A stretch of 64,000 nucleotides of DNA, taken from contig NZ_JAYGIN010000001.1 of NCBI RefSeq assembly GCF_034931005.1, positions 186,001 through 250,000 on the forward strand. Reading direction: 5' to 3'. The position numbers and the translations under genes are program-made. The notes under the pieces were generated by a model, which saw only the letters and a program-made list of their open reading frames with translations, was not told where the DNA came from and did no database searches. Below, piece after piece: positions 25,604-32,871 of this stretch (its first letter is position 1; every line of letters starts with the position of its first letter). This DNA is from Arcicella sp034931005 (lineage in GTDB: Bacteria; Bacteroidota; Bacteroidia; Cytophagales; Spirosomataceae).

Positions 25604-26713
25604 TTATTCTCGTTCATCGACTATTTTTTCCAACTCAGTTATCATTTCATCGTAGTTTTTGTCGGCAGGAACAAACTCATACGTTTTCATAATCGTTTTA
25701 GCAATCACCTTTGCTTCTTCCAAATGTCCAACCTTTGTCAATAAAATAGACTTATAGTATTTATAAATTCGCTCTGGGTAAACTCTTTCAAAAAACGAAT
25801 TTTGGGAATTCACTTTTTCAAGGGTAGCAAGTAATGTTTCTGAATCAGCAGTACGATAATAAATTTCAGAAATACTTCTCACCAATTCAGAAAAAACTAC
25901 ACCAGTAAACTGAAAATCTGAAAATCTATCTTTATTATTCCCAAATTCAAGTAAACTTTTTTGTACATCTTCAGCATCGTTGCGTTCAAGATGATAAAAT
26001 AGTTCAAAAACTGTCTTTTCTCTTCCGACAAACCCAATTTTTTCAGCATAAATCTGTAATTCACTCAGCAAAGCAATATTATTATTTTTGCCCGCTTTTC
26101 TGGCACAATTCACTAAAGTATTGAAAACCTCAAGTTTGGAGGCTACTCCTTTGGGACGATAATTATTTGCGGTATAGAGTGTCAAAGCTATCTCAGGTTT
26201 TGAAATCAGATAGTTAAAATTGTACGACGACCACGAATAATCATTGGGCGTTTTCATACTTAAATTAAAAGATTCTAAAGTTTCCTTTTCCAGATTTTGA
26301 TAGCCGTTGGGGTCGGTTAAAGCATCTTTTAGAAATGTTCTGAATGCCTCCAATGAAATTTCACCAATGCGTAAACGTACAATTTGTCCCTGACTATTTA
26401 TTACCAAAAAGGCAGGCAAAGCGGTTATTCCAAATTGTTGTTGAATTTTCAATCCTTCTTCAGACGAAGCATCAAAACGAATTGGCAAAAAATGTGTACC
26501 AATTTGATTTTCTGTCTCGTCATCACGAAACACAGTTTCTTCCATTCTATTAGATGCCCCACTCCACGTGGCAGCAATATTCATAAAAATGAGTTTTTCG
26601 GATTTTTTAGCGGAGTCTAATGCAGTTTTTAAATTTCCTTTGAAATAATCAATTCCAAAGATATTTTGGGAAAATGGCGGAAGAAAAAGAGCAAAAAAAA
26701 TGATTTTCTTCAT
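25604..26713 (-). CDS. Secreted thioredoxin-fold protein lacking both catalytic cysteines
   Basis: A 369-residue exported protein with signal peptide M-K-K-I-I-F-F-A-L-F-L-P-P-F-S-Q. The thioredoxin-like domain (about residues 22-145) keeps the fold landmarks A-A-T-W50-S-G-A-S54 and a cis-Pro segment I-T-A-L-P-A-F-L-V-I. The active-site W-C-x-x-C has become W-S-G-A-S, with both cysteines replaced by serine. The remaining 220 residues are helical and repeat-like and belong to no family I recognise. It cannot be a disulfide reductase and is more likely a binding or scaffold protein. Single gene. Confidence 0.8.
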   Translation of the reverse strand: MKKIIFFALFLPPFSQNIFGIDYFKGNLKTALDSAKKSEKLIFMNIAATWSGASNRMEETVFRDDETENQIGTHFLPIRFDASSEEGLKIQQQFGITALPAFLVINSQGQIVRLRIGEISLEAFRTFLKDALTDPNGYQNLEKETLESFNLSMKTPNDYSWSSYNFNYLISKPEIALTLYTANNYRPKGVASKLEVFNTLVNCARKAGKNNNIALLSELQIYAEKIGFVGREKTVFELFYHLERNDAEDVQKSLLEFGNNKDRFSDFQFTGVVFSELVRSISEIYYRTADSETLLATLEKVNSQNSFFERVYPERIYKYYKSILLTKVGHLEEAKVIAKTIMKTYEFVPADKNYDEMITELEKIVDERE

Positions 26714-26815
26714 GAGGAATCGGATAAAATTTAACCGTTATTGAATCGAAAATTAATAATTATTTAAGATGCAAAACGTTAAATTAAGTGGTATGTTGTT
26801 ACTTACAAAAATACA

Positions 26816-26850
26816 AAAGGCTTTTGTTAACGAAAACAAAAGCCTTTAAT
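26816..26850. terminator. Intrinsic terminator downstream of sufB
   Basis: Perfect 13-bp arms (AAAGGCTTTTGTT at 26816-26828 and AACAAAAGCCTTT at 26835-26847), 19 bp beyond the sufB stop codon on the minus strand. Confidence 0.85.
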
Positions 26851-26866
26851 AAAATTTAATTATTTT

Positions 26867-28342
26867 CTAACCAACTGACCCTTCTAAAGATACGGCAAGC
26901 AATTTTTGTGCTTCAACTGCAAACTCCATTGGTAATTGATTTAAAACTTCTTTTGCATAACCATTCACGATTAAAGCTACGGCTGCTTCGGTTGAAATTC
27001 CTCTTTGATTACAATAAAACAATTGGTCTTCTCCAATTTTTGAAGTCGTTGCTTCGTGTTCTACGGTAGCCGTTTTATTTTTAACTTCAATATAAGGGAA
27101 AGTATGAGCTCCACAACGGTCACCCATTAAAAGAGAATCACATTGAGAAAAGTTACGAGCATTATCTGCACGTTTCATCACTTCAACTAAACCACGATAT
27201 GAATTATGAGATTTTCCCGCTGAGATACCTTTTGATACAATTCTTGATTTGGTATTTTTTCCGATGTGTACCATTTTAGTACCTGTATCGGCTTGTTGCA
27301 TATTATTGGTAACGGCAACAGAATAAAATTCTCCGATAGAATTATCTCCTTTCAGAATTACCGATGGATATTTCCACGTAATTGCTGAACCAGTTTCTAC
27401 TTGCGTCCAAGAAATTTTAGAATTTGCTCCATCACAAATACCACGCTTAGTAACGAAGTTATAAATTCCTCCTTTACCATCTTTATCGCCAGGATACCAG
27501 TTTTGAACTGTTGAATATTTCACCTCCGCATCTTCATGGGCAAAAATTTCAACTACGGCTGCGTGTAATTGATTTTCATCACGTTGAGGAGCAGTACAAC
27601 CTTCTAAATAACTTACATACGAACCTGCATCAGCAACAATCAAAGTACGTTCAAACTGACCTGTACCTGCTGCATTGATACGGAAATACGTTGAAAGTTC
27701 CATCGGGCAACGAACACCTTTTGGAATATAACAGAACGAACCGTCAGAGAAAACTGCTGCATTTAGTGCCGAGAAAAAGTTATCTTTAACAGGCACAACC
27801 GAACCTAAATATTTCTTGATTAATTCTGGATGCTCTTGAATAGCCTCTGAAATTGAACAAAAAATAATACCTCTTTTTGCTAAATCTGCTTTAAAGGTAG
27901 TTCCAACAGAAACCGAGTCAATCACCGCATCAACGGCAATACCTGATAATTCTTCCCCATCTTTTACGTTTAAAAGACGCTTTTGTTCTTTCAAAGAAAT
28001 ACCTAACTTTTCAAAAGTAGCACGTAATTCAGGGTCAACATCGTCCATTGACTCGACTACCTTCGCTACTTTGGGAGCTGAATAATACTTAATTGCCTGA
28101 TAATCAACAGGAGTATAGTTTACATTCGACCATTTCGGTTCTTTCATGCCTAACCATGCAGTATAAGCATTCAAACGATATTCTAACATCCATTCTGGCT
28201 CATTTTTTTTAGCAGAAATTTGACGAACAACGTTTTCGCTTAAACCAGCAGGAAATTCATCAGCTTCAAAATTATCATGAAAGCCATATTTGTACTCCGA
28301 GGAGGTTACTTCTTCTAAAATATCAATTTCTTCCTTTGCCAT
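26867..28342 (-). CDS. sufB: Fe-S cluster assembly scaffold SufB
   Basis: A 491-residue SufB, the scaffold of the SufBC2D complex that builds Fe-S clusters. It shows the family's central signature: F-C-Y-I-P-K-G-V-R-C-P, Y-L-E-G-C-T-A-P, W-Y-P-G-D-K-D-G-K-G-G-I-Y-N-F-V-T-K-R-G, and C-terminal E-H-E-A-T-T-S-K-I-G-E-D-Q-L-F-Y-C-N-Q-R-G. Full length for the family. Its partners sufC, sufD and sufS are not within reach on this strand: downstream is a terminator and upstream is an Lrp-family gene beyond a repeat copy. The suf genes may continue elsewhere in the genome. Confidence 0.96.
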   Translation of the reverse strand: MAKEEIDILEEVTSSEYKYGFHDNFEADEFPAGLSENVVRQISAKKNEPEWMLEYRLNAYTAWLGMKEPKWSNVNYTPVDYQAIKYYSAPKVAKVVESMDDVDPELRATFEKLGISLKEQKRLLNVKDGEELSGIAVDAVIDSVSVGTTFKADLAKRGIIFCSISEAIQEHPELIKKYLGSVVPVKDNFFSALNAAVFSDGSFCYIPKGVRCPMELSTYFRINAAGTGQFERTLIVADAGSYVSYLEGCTAPQRDENQLHAAVVEIFAHEDAEVKYSTVQNWYPGDKDGKGGIYNFVTKRGICDGANSKISWTQVETGSAITWKYPSVILKGDNSIGEFYSVAVTNNMQQADTGTKMVHIGKNTKSRIVSKGISAGKSHNSYRGLVEVMKRADNARNFSQCDSLLMGDRCGAHTFPYIEVKNKTATVEHEATTSKIGEDQLFYCNQRGISTEAAVALIVNGYAKEVLNQLPMEFAVEAQKLLAVSLEGSVG

Positions 28343-28719
28343 GTTATTGTTTTCCAGATTTAAAATAATTGCAAAAAATACAATTAGTCTTATCTGAAAC
28401 GAGATTTGTCTTGTTTTTACACTACAAATTTAACTCATAAACCCGTACAAAAGTTCTATTGCATAGAATTTTCCTAAACATTTGCGTTATTCTTAGCAAT
28501 TTGAGGTAATGAATTGACAAAATACTTAATTGATTACGGAACTATCTACAATTTGTCGCAGAATAAAATTAGCCCACAGATTGTACTGATTCAACGGATT
28601 TACACGGATAAATTTAAAGAAAAATCAGTGTAAATCTGTTTTATCTGTTCTATCCGTGGTCTAATTTTGTCTTCCGACAAATAGTAGATAATTCCGATTG
28701 ATTATCAATAATATTTTGG
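28343..28719. other. Gene-less stretch holding repeat copy B
   Basis: No gene is visible. It contains the sufB upstream region and copy B of the 160-bp repeat (28537-28696), which ends 24 bp before the Lrp stop codon. Confidence 0.65.
28537..28696. repeat. 160-bp MITE-like palindromic repeat, copy B
   Basis: A full-length copy beginning CGGAACTATCTACAATTTGT and ending AAATAGTAGATAATTCCG. The two ends form imperfect terminal inverted repeats of about 35 bp (CGGAAnTATCTACnATTTGTC). Compared by eye with the reverse complement of copy C (40967-41126), I count about five differences in 160 positions. No ORF. Confidence 0.9.
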
Positions 28720-29187
28720 CTATTTTGTGAAAGGAACTGGTCTATTTAAGGACTCTTCCAATGAAATAAAAGTCTCTGTTCGCTGTATTCCTTGAACTTT
28801 CTGAATTTTATCGTGTAACACTTCCCTTAAGTGGACGGTGTCTCTGCAAACGATTTTAGCAAATATCGAATAAATACCTGTTGTATAATTAATACTTACC
28901 ACTTCGGGGATTTGCTGAAGCTGTATAGCAACTTCCTCATAAAGAGAGCTTTTATCCAAATATATTCCCAAAAAAGCGGAAATATCCCAACCTAATTTTG
29001 TGTGGTCAATAATAAGTTGTGAACCAATAACAATACCAGCCTCCTCCATTTTAGTCATCCTTACATGAACCGTCCCACCTGATACATTGATTTTTTTTCC
29101 AATTTCAGTGTACGGCATATTAGCGTTTTGCATCAAAAGGCTCAATATCTTTTTATCAACTTCATCAATAATTGTATTATTAGTCAT
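28720..29187 (-). CDS. Lrp/AsnC-family transcriptional regulator
   Basis: A 155-residue feast/famine regulator. The N-terminal helix-turn-helix begins I-D-E-V-D-K-K-I-L-S-L-L-M-Q-N-A-N-M-P-Y-T-E-I-G and continues S-G-G-T-V-H-V-R-M-T-K-M-E-E-A-G. The C-terminal RAM domain for amino-acid binding includes T-G-I-Y-S-I-F-A-K-I-V-C-R-D. The open frame extends 100 codons upstream, but that sequence reads through a long inverted repeat and the complement of a structured RNA; the ATG at 29185-29187 gives the family length. Autoregulation through the palindrome at 29216-29273 is plausible. Confidence 0.93.
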   Translation of the reverse strand: MTNNTIIDEVDKKILSLLMQNANMPYTEIGKKINVSGGTVHVRMTKMEEAGIVIGSQLIIDHTKLGWDISAFLGIYLDKSSLYEEVAIQLQQIPEVVSINYTTGIYSIFAKIVCRDTVHLREVLHDKIQKVQGIQRTETFISLEESLNRPVPFTK

Positions 29188-29215
29188 TCTATAAGTATTT
29201 ATACTGTTTTGTATG

Positions 29216-29273
29216 ATTGTGAATTTATTAAAAAAATGGATTACACCAACCATTTTTTTAATAAATTCACAAT
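29216..29273. promoter_or_regulatory. 24-bp perfect inverted repeat upstream of the Lrp gene
   Basis: Arms 29216-29239 and 29250-29273 are exactly complementary over 24 bp, with a 10-bp loop ATTACACCAA. The element begins 29 bp before the Lrp start codon. It may be an operator, a leader hairpin, or the terminator of the gene-less side. Confidence 0.7.
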
Positions 29274-29327
29274 AAATATAAGATAAAAATAAAAAAAATG
29301 TATATTTTAATATTTTTTTATAAAAAA

Positions 29328-29359
29328 TTTGCAAAACAATCACACATATACTAATTTTG
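29328..29359 (+). promoter_or_regulatory. Bacteroidota-type promoter of the tRNA-like RNA
   Basis: TTTG (29328-29331), a 20-bp spacer, then TAATTTTG (29352-29359) match the Bacteroidota -33 TTTG / -7 TAnnTTTG consensus exactly. The RNA's acceptor stem starts 24 bp after the -7 box, leaving a short leader for 5' processing, as for tRNA genes. Confidence 0.75.
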
Positions 29360-29382
29360 TCATGTCGAAAAGATACACACAC

Positions 29383-29545
29383 TGTAGGGTGATGAAATTT
29401 GGCAGACGTACCCTCCTGTCTCGGGGGTGGTGAACATGAAATAAAGTTAGTATAATGCCTGTCGCAAGACAGACTGGGGTAGACCACCGGATTTTGTACT
29501 ATACCTAATCACACCGTGGAGGTTCGAGTCCTTCTCCTACAGCCA
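29383..29545 (+). ncRNA. tRNA-like RNA with a branched variable region of about 90 nt
   Basis: Manual folding gives these elements. The acceptor stem is TGTAGGG (29383-29389) with TCCTACA (29535-29541), then G73 and an encoded CCA (29543-29545). U8 is 29390. The D arm is ATG/CGT with G18-G19 at 29401-29402. The anticodon arm is CCCTC/GGGGG around CTGTCTC, nominal anticodon GUC. The T arm is GGAGG/CCTTC with loop TTCGAGT (29518-29534). Between anticodon and T arms lie 90 nt instead of 4-24. They fold without pseudoknot: GGTG/CACC (29429-29432 with 29512-29515), a 9-bp helix (29446-29454 with 29500-29509, one bulge), then a junction with a GNRA hairpin CTGTC-GCAA-GACAG (29459-29472) and a CTGGGG-TAGA-CCaCCGG hairpin (29474-29490). 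The U1-A72 pair and G73 recall tRNA-Gln, but the anticodon loop does not. The role is unknown. Confidence 0.7.
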
Positions 29546-29680
29546 ATTATTTGAATATTTGAGAGTAAAACATTGACAAATCGTCTTTTAATGATTACCT
29601 TTATTCTCAAATTATCAGATTGACTACCGATTATAAAAGTAGTTTTATTTGGTTTTTAGTTTGTTGATGAAGTGTAATTC

Positions 29681-29713
29681 AAAAAAGCAGCCTTTTTGAG
29701 CCTGCTTTTTTTG
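29681..29713 (+). terminator. First terminator after the tRNA-like RNA
   Basis: Arms AAAAAAGCAG (29681-29690) and CTGCTTTTTT (29702-29711) followed by further T. Confidence 0.75.
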
Positions 29714-29729
29714 TTTTATGACATCAACG

Positions 29730-29768
29730 AAAAAGTCTCAGCAATTCATCATTGTTGAGACTTTTTTA
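29730..29768 (+). terminator. Second tandem terminator upstream of hisG
   Basis: Arms AAAAAGTCTCAGCAA (29730-29744) and TTGTTGAGACTTTTT (29752-29766), pairing over 15 bp with one G-T, followed by T. With the previous hairpin it would isolate hisG from upstream transcription, or act as an attenuator. Confidence 0.8.
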
Positions 29769-29970
29769 TTTTAAGTATTTTTACTCAAAACCTTTATTTT
29801 CAGTTGAAATAGACACAATTTAAAGAAAAGCAAGTAAAAGCTAAATTTGATTGAGTAATTTTGTAAAATCGGAAATAGTTATCAGAATAAGTCAAAATTC
29901 ATTCATTATGGAAAAGACAAAATCCTGCTCAAACTGTTAACTGATAATTAATAACTGTTAATTGACAATC

Positions 29971-30831
29971 GTGGATACTATTTTAAGAATTGCAGTCCAA
30001 AAATCTGGACGATTAAGTGAGGATTCCCTCAATCTTTTCAAAGAATGTGGCATTAAGTTCGACAATGGTGCGGGCAAATTAAAAGCTACTTCTTCAAACT
30101 TCCCTGCTGAATTTTTGTTTCTTAGAGACGATGACATTCCTGGTTATGTAGAAGATGGCGTAGCTGATATTGGAATTGTGGGGCAGAATGTCCATGTCGA
30201 ATCCCATAAAAATGTTTCAGAAGTAAAACTTTTAGGGTTCTCAAAGTGTCGTTTATCTATTGCTATTCCTCGTGAAGACGTTTATGGTGGCGTAGAGAGT
30301 TTGGAAGGAAAGGACATTGCAACTTCTTATCCAATTATTTTAGGTAATTTCTTGAAAGAACACGGTGTGACATCTCACATTCATGAAATTTCAGGTTCAG
30401 TTGAAATCGCTCCAAGCATTGGTTTGGCTCATGCCGTTTGTGATATTGTTTCATCGGGTGGTACACTTTTGAGTAATGGCTTAAAAGAAGTGGAAGTAAT
30501 TTTCCGTTCGGAAGCTATCATGATTGGTTGCCAAGATATGAGCGAAGAAAAGCAGGAAATTGTCAAGCAAATACTTTTCAGAATTGATGCTGTTCAACGG
30601 GCAAAAAATAGTAAATATGTTGTTTTGAACACAAAAAATGAAAATATTGAAGCTATTTCAAAACTTTTACCAGGAATGCAATCGCCTTCGATTATTCCAT
30701 TGGCACAGTCAGGATGGTCAGCTTTGAGTTCAGTTATTAATGAAAATGATTTTTGGCAAAATATCGAAAAACTCCGTGAAGCAGGTGCAGAAGGAATTTT
30801 AGTAATGCCAATCGAGAAGATGATTTATTAG
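29971..30831 (+). CDS. hisG: ATP phosphoribosyltransferase, long form
   Basis: Catalyses the first step of histidine biosynthesis (ATP + PRPP). With the GTG start at 29971 it has 286 residues beginning M-D-T-I-L-R-I-A-V-Q-K-S-G-R-L; a TTG three codons earlier (29962) is possible. It has D-D-I-P-G-Y-V-E-D-G-V-A-D-I-G-I-V-G, the PRPP loop D-I-V-S-S-G-G-T-L, and a C-terminal domain of about 75 residues (the ACT-like regulatory domain of long-form HisG, so no HisZ is needed). First gene of the his group, followed by hisD after 122 bp. Confidence 0.96.
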   Translation: MDTILRIAVQKSGRLSEDSLNLFKECGIKFDNGAGKLKATSSNFPAEFLFLRDDDIPGYVEDGVADIGIVGQNVHVESHKNVSEVKLLGFSKCRLSIAIPREDVYGGVESLEGKDIATSYPIILGNFLKEHGVTSHIHEISGSVEIAPSIGLAHAVCDIVSSGGTLLSNGLKEVEVIFRSEAIMIGCQDMSEEKQEIVKQILFRIDAVQRAKNSKYVVLNTKNENIEAISKLLPGMQSPSIIPLAQSGWSALSSVINENDFWQNIEKLREAGAEGILVMPIEKMIY

Positions 30832-30852
30832 TTTTAGCAATAAAAGCGAGTT

Positions 30853-30926
30853 AGCGAATGGCGAATAGAAAAAAGAGCTTAGAATAAGTTATTAAACATA
30901 AGCAGTTATTTTTTTCGCCTTTCGCT
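30853..30926. repeat. Imperfect inverted repeat between hisG and hisD
   Basis: AGCGAATGGCGAA (30853-30865) and TTCGCCTTTCGCT (30914-30926) are complementary with one mismatch. The GCGAATGGCGAA motif resembles the REP-like palindrome at 42847-42938. It forms a hairpin in the hisG-hisD spacer. Confidence 0.6.
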
Positions 30927-30953
30927 ATTTTTGCTAAGTATCGCTTCAAAAAT

Positions 30954-32219
30954 ATGAAAATTATAAAATACCCCAATCAATCAGCATATAAAGCAATTCT
31001 TACCCGACCTACACAAGATATTTCGGTAATTGAGGAAAGAGTTGCTCCTATTCTGCAAAGAGTAAAAAAAGAAGGCGATGCTGCCATTCGTGATTTTGCT
31101 TTGAAGTTTGATAATATTGCTTTGGAAAACTTTGAGGTAAATGTTTCTGAAATTCAAAATGCAGAAACATTATTGTCAAAAGACCTAAAAACAGCGATTA
31201 AACAGGCTTACGCTAATATTTATAAATTTCACGAAGCTCAAAAATCAGTCCCAGAAAAAATTGAAACGATGACGGGTGTTACTTGTTGGCGTAAATCAGT
31301 AGGGATTGATAAAGTAGGTTTATATATTCCCGGTGGAACTGCTCCCCTATTTTCTACAGTTTTAATGTTGGGAATTCCTGCCCAAATTGCGGGATGTCGT
31401 GAAGTGGTTTTATGTACTCCGTCAAATCACCCTGCTATTTATTTTGCGGCAAGTTTATGCGGTATTTCTAAGGTTTTTAGAATTGGTGGTTCGCAAGCGA
31501 TTGCAGCAATGGCTTATGGTACAGAGACAATTCCACAAGTTTATAAAATTTTTGGACCTGGAAATCAATACGTTACCGCCGCCAAAATGTTAGTAAACAA
31601 AGAAGGAATTGCCATTGATATGCCCGCTGGCCCTTCGGAAGTAGCCGTTTATGCTGATGATTCAGCAAACCCAGCTTTTGTAGCGGCAGATTTATTGTCG
31701 CAAGCAGAACACGGCATTGACTCGCAGGTTTTATTAGTTTCGACTTCTGAAACAATGGTTGAAGCAGTCAATCAAGAACTTTCAGCACAATTAGCGGTTT
31801 TACCGAGAGCAGAATTTGCGTCAAAAGCATTGGAGAATAGTCAAGCCGTAATTGTAGAGAATCAAGAGATTGCGTTGGATATGTTGAATCAATATGCAGC
31901 AGAACATTTAATTATGTCTATTGAAAATGCAGAGGAAGTTTCGGAGAAAATATACAATGCTGGCTCGATTTTTTTAGGGAATTATACACCAGAATCAGCA
32001 GGCGATTATGCTTCTGGCACAAACCATACCTTACCAACAAACGGCTATGCAAGAGCATACTCAGGCGTAAGTTTGGACAGTTTTATGAAGAAAATTACAG
32101 TGCAAAATATTACCCAAGCAGGGATTCAAAATCTTGGTAAAACCATTATAGAAATGGCGACGGCAGAATCTTTAGAAGCCCATGCCAATGCAGTTAGAGT
32201 TCGATTAGCTAATAAATAA
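30954..32219 (+). CDS. hisD: Histidinol dehydrogenase
   Basis: A 421-residue enzyme that oxidises L-histidinol to histidine in two NAD-dependent steps, the last reactions of the pathway. Characteristic segments are K-V-G-L-Y-I-P-G-G-T-A-P-L-F-S-T-V-L-M, the F-G-P-G-N-Q-Y-V-T-A-A-K-M segment, D-M-P-A-G-P-S-E-V, L-L-S-Q-A-E-H-G-I-D-S-Q (Zn-ligand Gln and His near residues 249-252), and the C-terminal S-G-T-N-H-T-L-P-T motif. Length is normal for the family. A Uma2-family gene separates it from hisC. Confidence 0.97.
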   Translation: MKIIKYPNQSAYKAILTRPTQDISVIEERVAPILQRVKKEGDAAIRDFALKFDNIALENFEVNVSEIQNAETLLSKDLKTAIKQAYANIYKFHEAQKSVPEKIETMTGVTCWRKSVGIDKVGLYIPGGTAPLFSTVLMLGIPAQIAGCREVVLCTPSNHPAIYFAASLCGISKVFRIGGSQAIAAMAYGTETIPQVYKIFGPGNQYVTAAKMLVNKEGIAIDMPAGPSEVAVYADDSANPAFVAADLLSQAEHGIDSQVLLVSTSETMVEAVNQELSAQLAVLPRAEFASKALENSQAVIVENQEIALDMLNQYAAEHLIMSIENAEEVSEKIYNAGSIFLGNYTPESAGDYASGTNHTLPTNGYARAYSGVSLDSFMKKITVQNITQAGIQNLGKTIIEMATAESLEAHANAVRVRLANK

Positions 32220-32243
32220 TGAATAGTTAAAATCATTACGGAT

Positions 32244-32867
32244 ATGGTAAAAACGGTTGAATTACTACATGAAATACGTGAAAGGCTTTTGACTGAGCCA
32301 TTTGTCAGAATTCCTGCGACAGTAGAGGAATATGAAAGTATTGCAGATGAACGAGAATTGAAAATAGAATATCATAACGAAGAAATTATTGCTACTATGG
32401 GCAGAGTTACACCTATTCATTCAATTTTAGGTACAAGATTAATCAATATTTTATCAAACTATTACGATAATCTTGAAAATGAAAATTTTTGGGTTTTAGA
32501 AAGCGGTGCTTGTGTTCACATTCCTAATCTTAAAAGTTATTACCAACCAGACATGACGGTAATCAACGGAGAAATAAAACTCAAAGAAGGGACTAAAACT
32601 GAGATTTTAAATCCATATATTGTAGTTGAAGTTTTATCAAAGGCAACACAAGATTTTGATATGAGTGAGAAATTGGTGAACTATAAAACCATTGAAACGA
32701 TTAAGCAAATCATTTTTGTAGCACAGGATAGACCTTGGATTTCTACTTTTACCAGAACTAACGAACCTAATGTTTGGATAAATACTGATTATGATTCGTT
32801 GGAAAATACAGCAATCATTGACAATCTAACTGTTTCATTAAAAGACATTTACAAAAAAATATTTTAA
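32244..32867 (+). CDS. Uma2-family (DUF820) putative restriction-like endonuclease
   Basis: A 207-residue protein of the PD-(D/E)XK-like Uma2 family, common in cyanobacteria and Bacteroidota and otherwise of unknown function. Visible are the opening T-V-E-E-Y-E-S-I-A-D-E, the Y-Y-Q-P-D-M-T-V-I aspartate motif near residue 92-100 and N-P-Y-I-V-V-E-V-L-S near 125-134, the E-x-x-S nuclease core. It lies between hisD (24-bp gap) and hisC (4-bp gap) on the same strand, so it is probably cotranscribed with the his genes. It is likely a mobile passenger gene rather than part of histidine synthesis. Confidence 0.87.
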   Translation: MVKTVELLHEIRERLLTEPFVRIPATVEEYESIADERELKIEYHNEEIIATMGRVTPIHSILGTRLINILSNYYDNLENENFWVLESGACVHIPNLKSYYQPDMTVINGEIKLKEGTKTEILNPYIVVEVLSKATQDFDMSEKLVNYKTIETIKQIIFVAQDRPWISTFTRTNEPNVWINTDYDSLENTAIIDNLTVSLKDIYKKIF

Positions 32868-32871
32868 GATT

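Larger units (their letters stand above)
29188..29970. other. 783-bp stretch without a protein gene: palindrome, tRNA-like RNA, two terminators, hisG promoter
   Basis: Besides the separately listed elements, a TAATTTTG box at 29856-29863 may be the -7 element of hisG, downstream of both terminators. This suggests the tRNA-like RNA is a separate transcript. The ten-codon ORF at 29908-29940 (M-E-K-T-K-S-C-S-N-C) has no histidines and does not look like a his leader peptide. Confidence 0.6.

Noticed and set aside
29188..29487. 100-codon N-terminal extension of the Lrp regulator
   Set aside because: It would read through a 24-bp palindrome and the complement of the structured RNA. The remaining 155 residues already match the full family length.
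29383..29545. Ordinary tRNA-Leu, tRNA-Asp or tRNA-Gln, or a tRNA with a group I intron
   Set aside because: The variable region is about 90 nt. No second 3' anticodon-stem half lies before the T arm, so removing an intron does not restore a normal cloverleaf. Acceptor and anticodon identities disagree. It is also too short for tmRNA and lacks a tag reading frame.
29908..29940. His-operon leader peptide
   Set aside because: The ten-codon ORF contains no histidine codons and no terminator lies between it and hisG.
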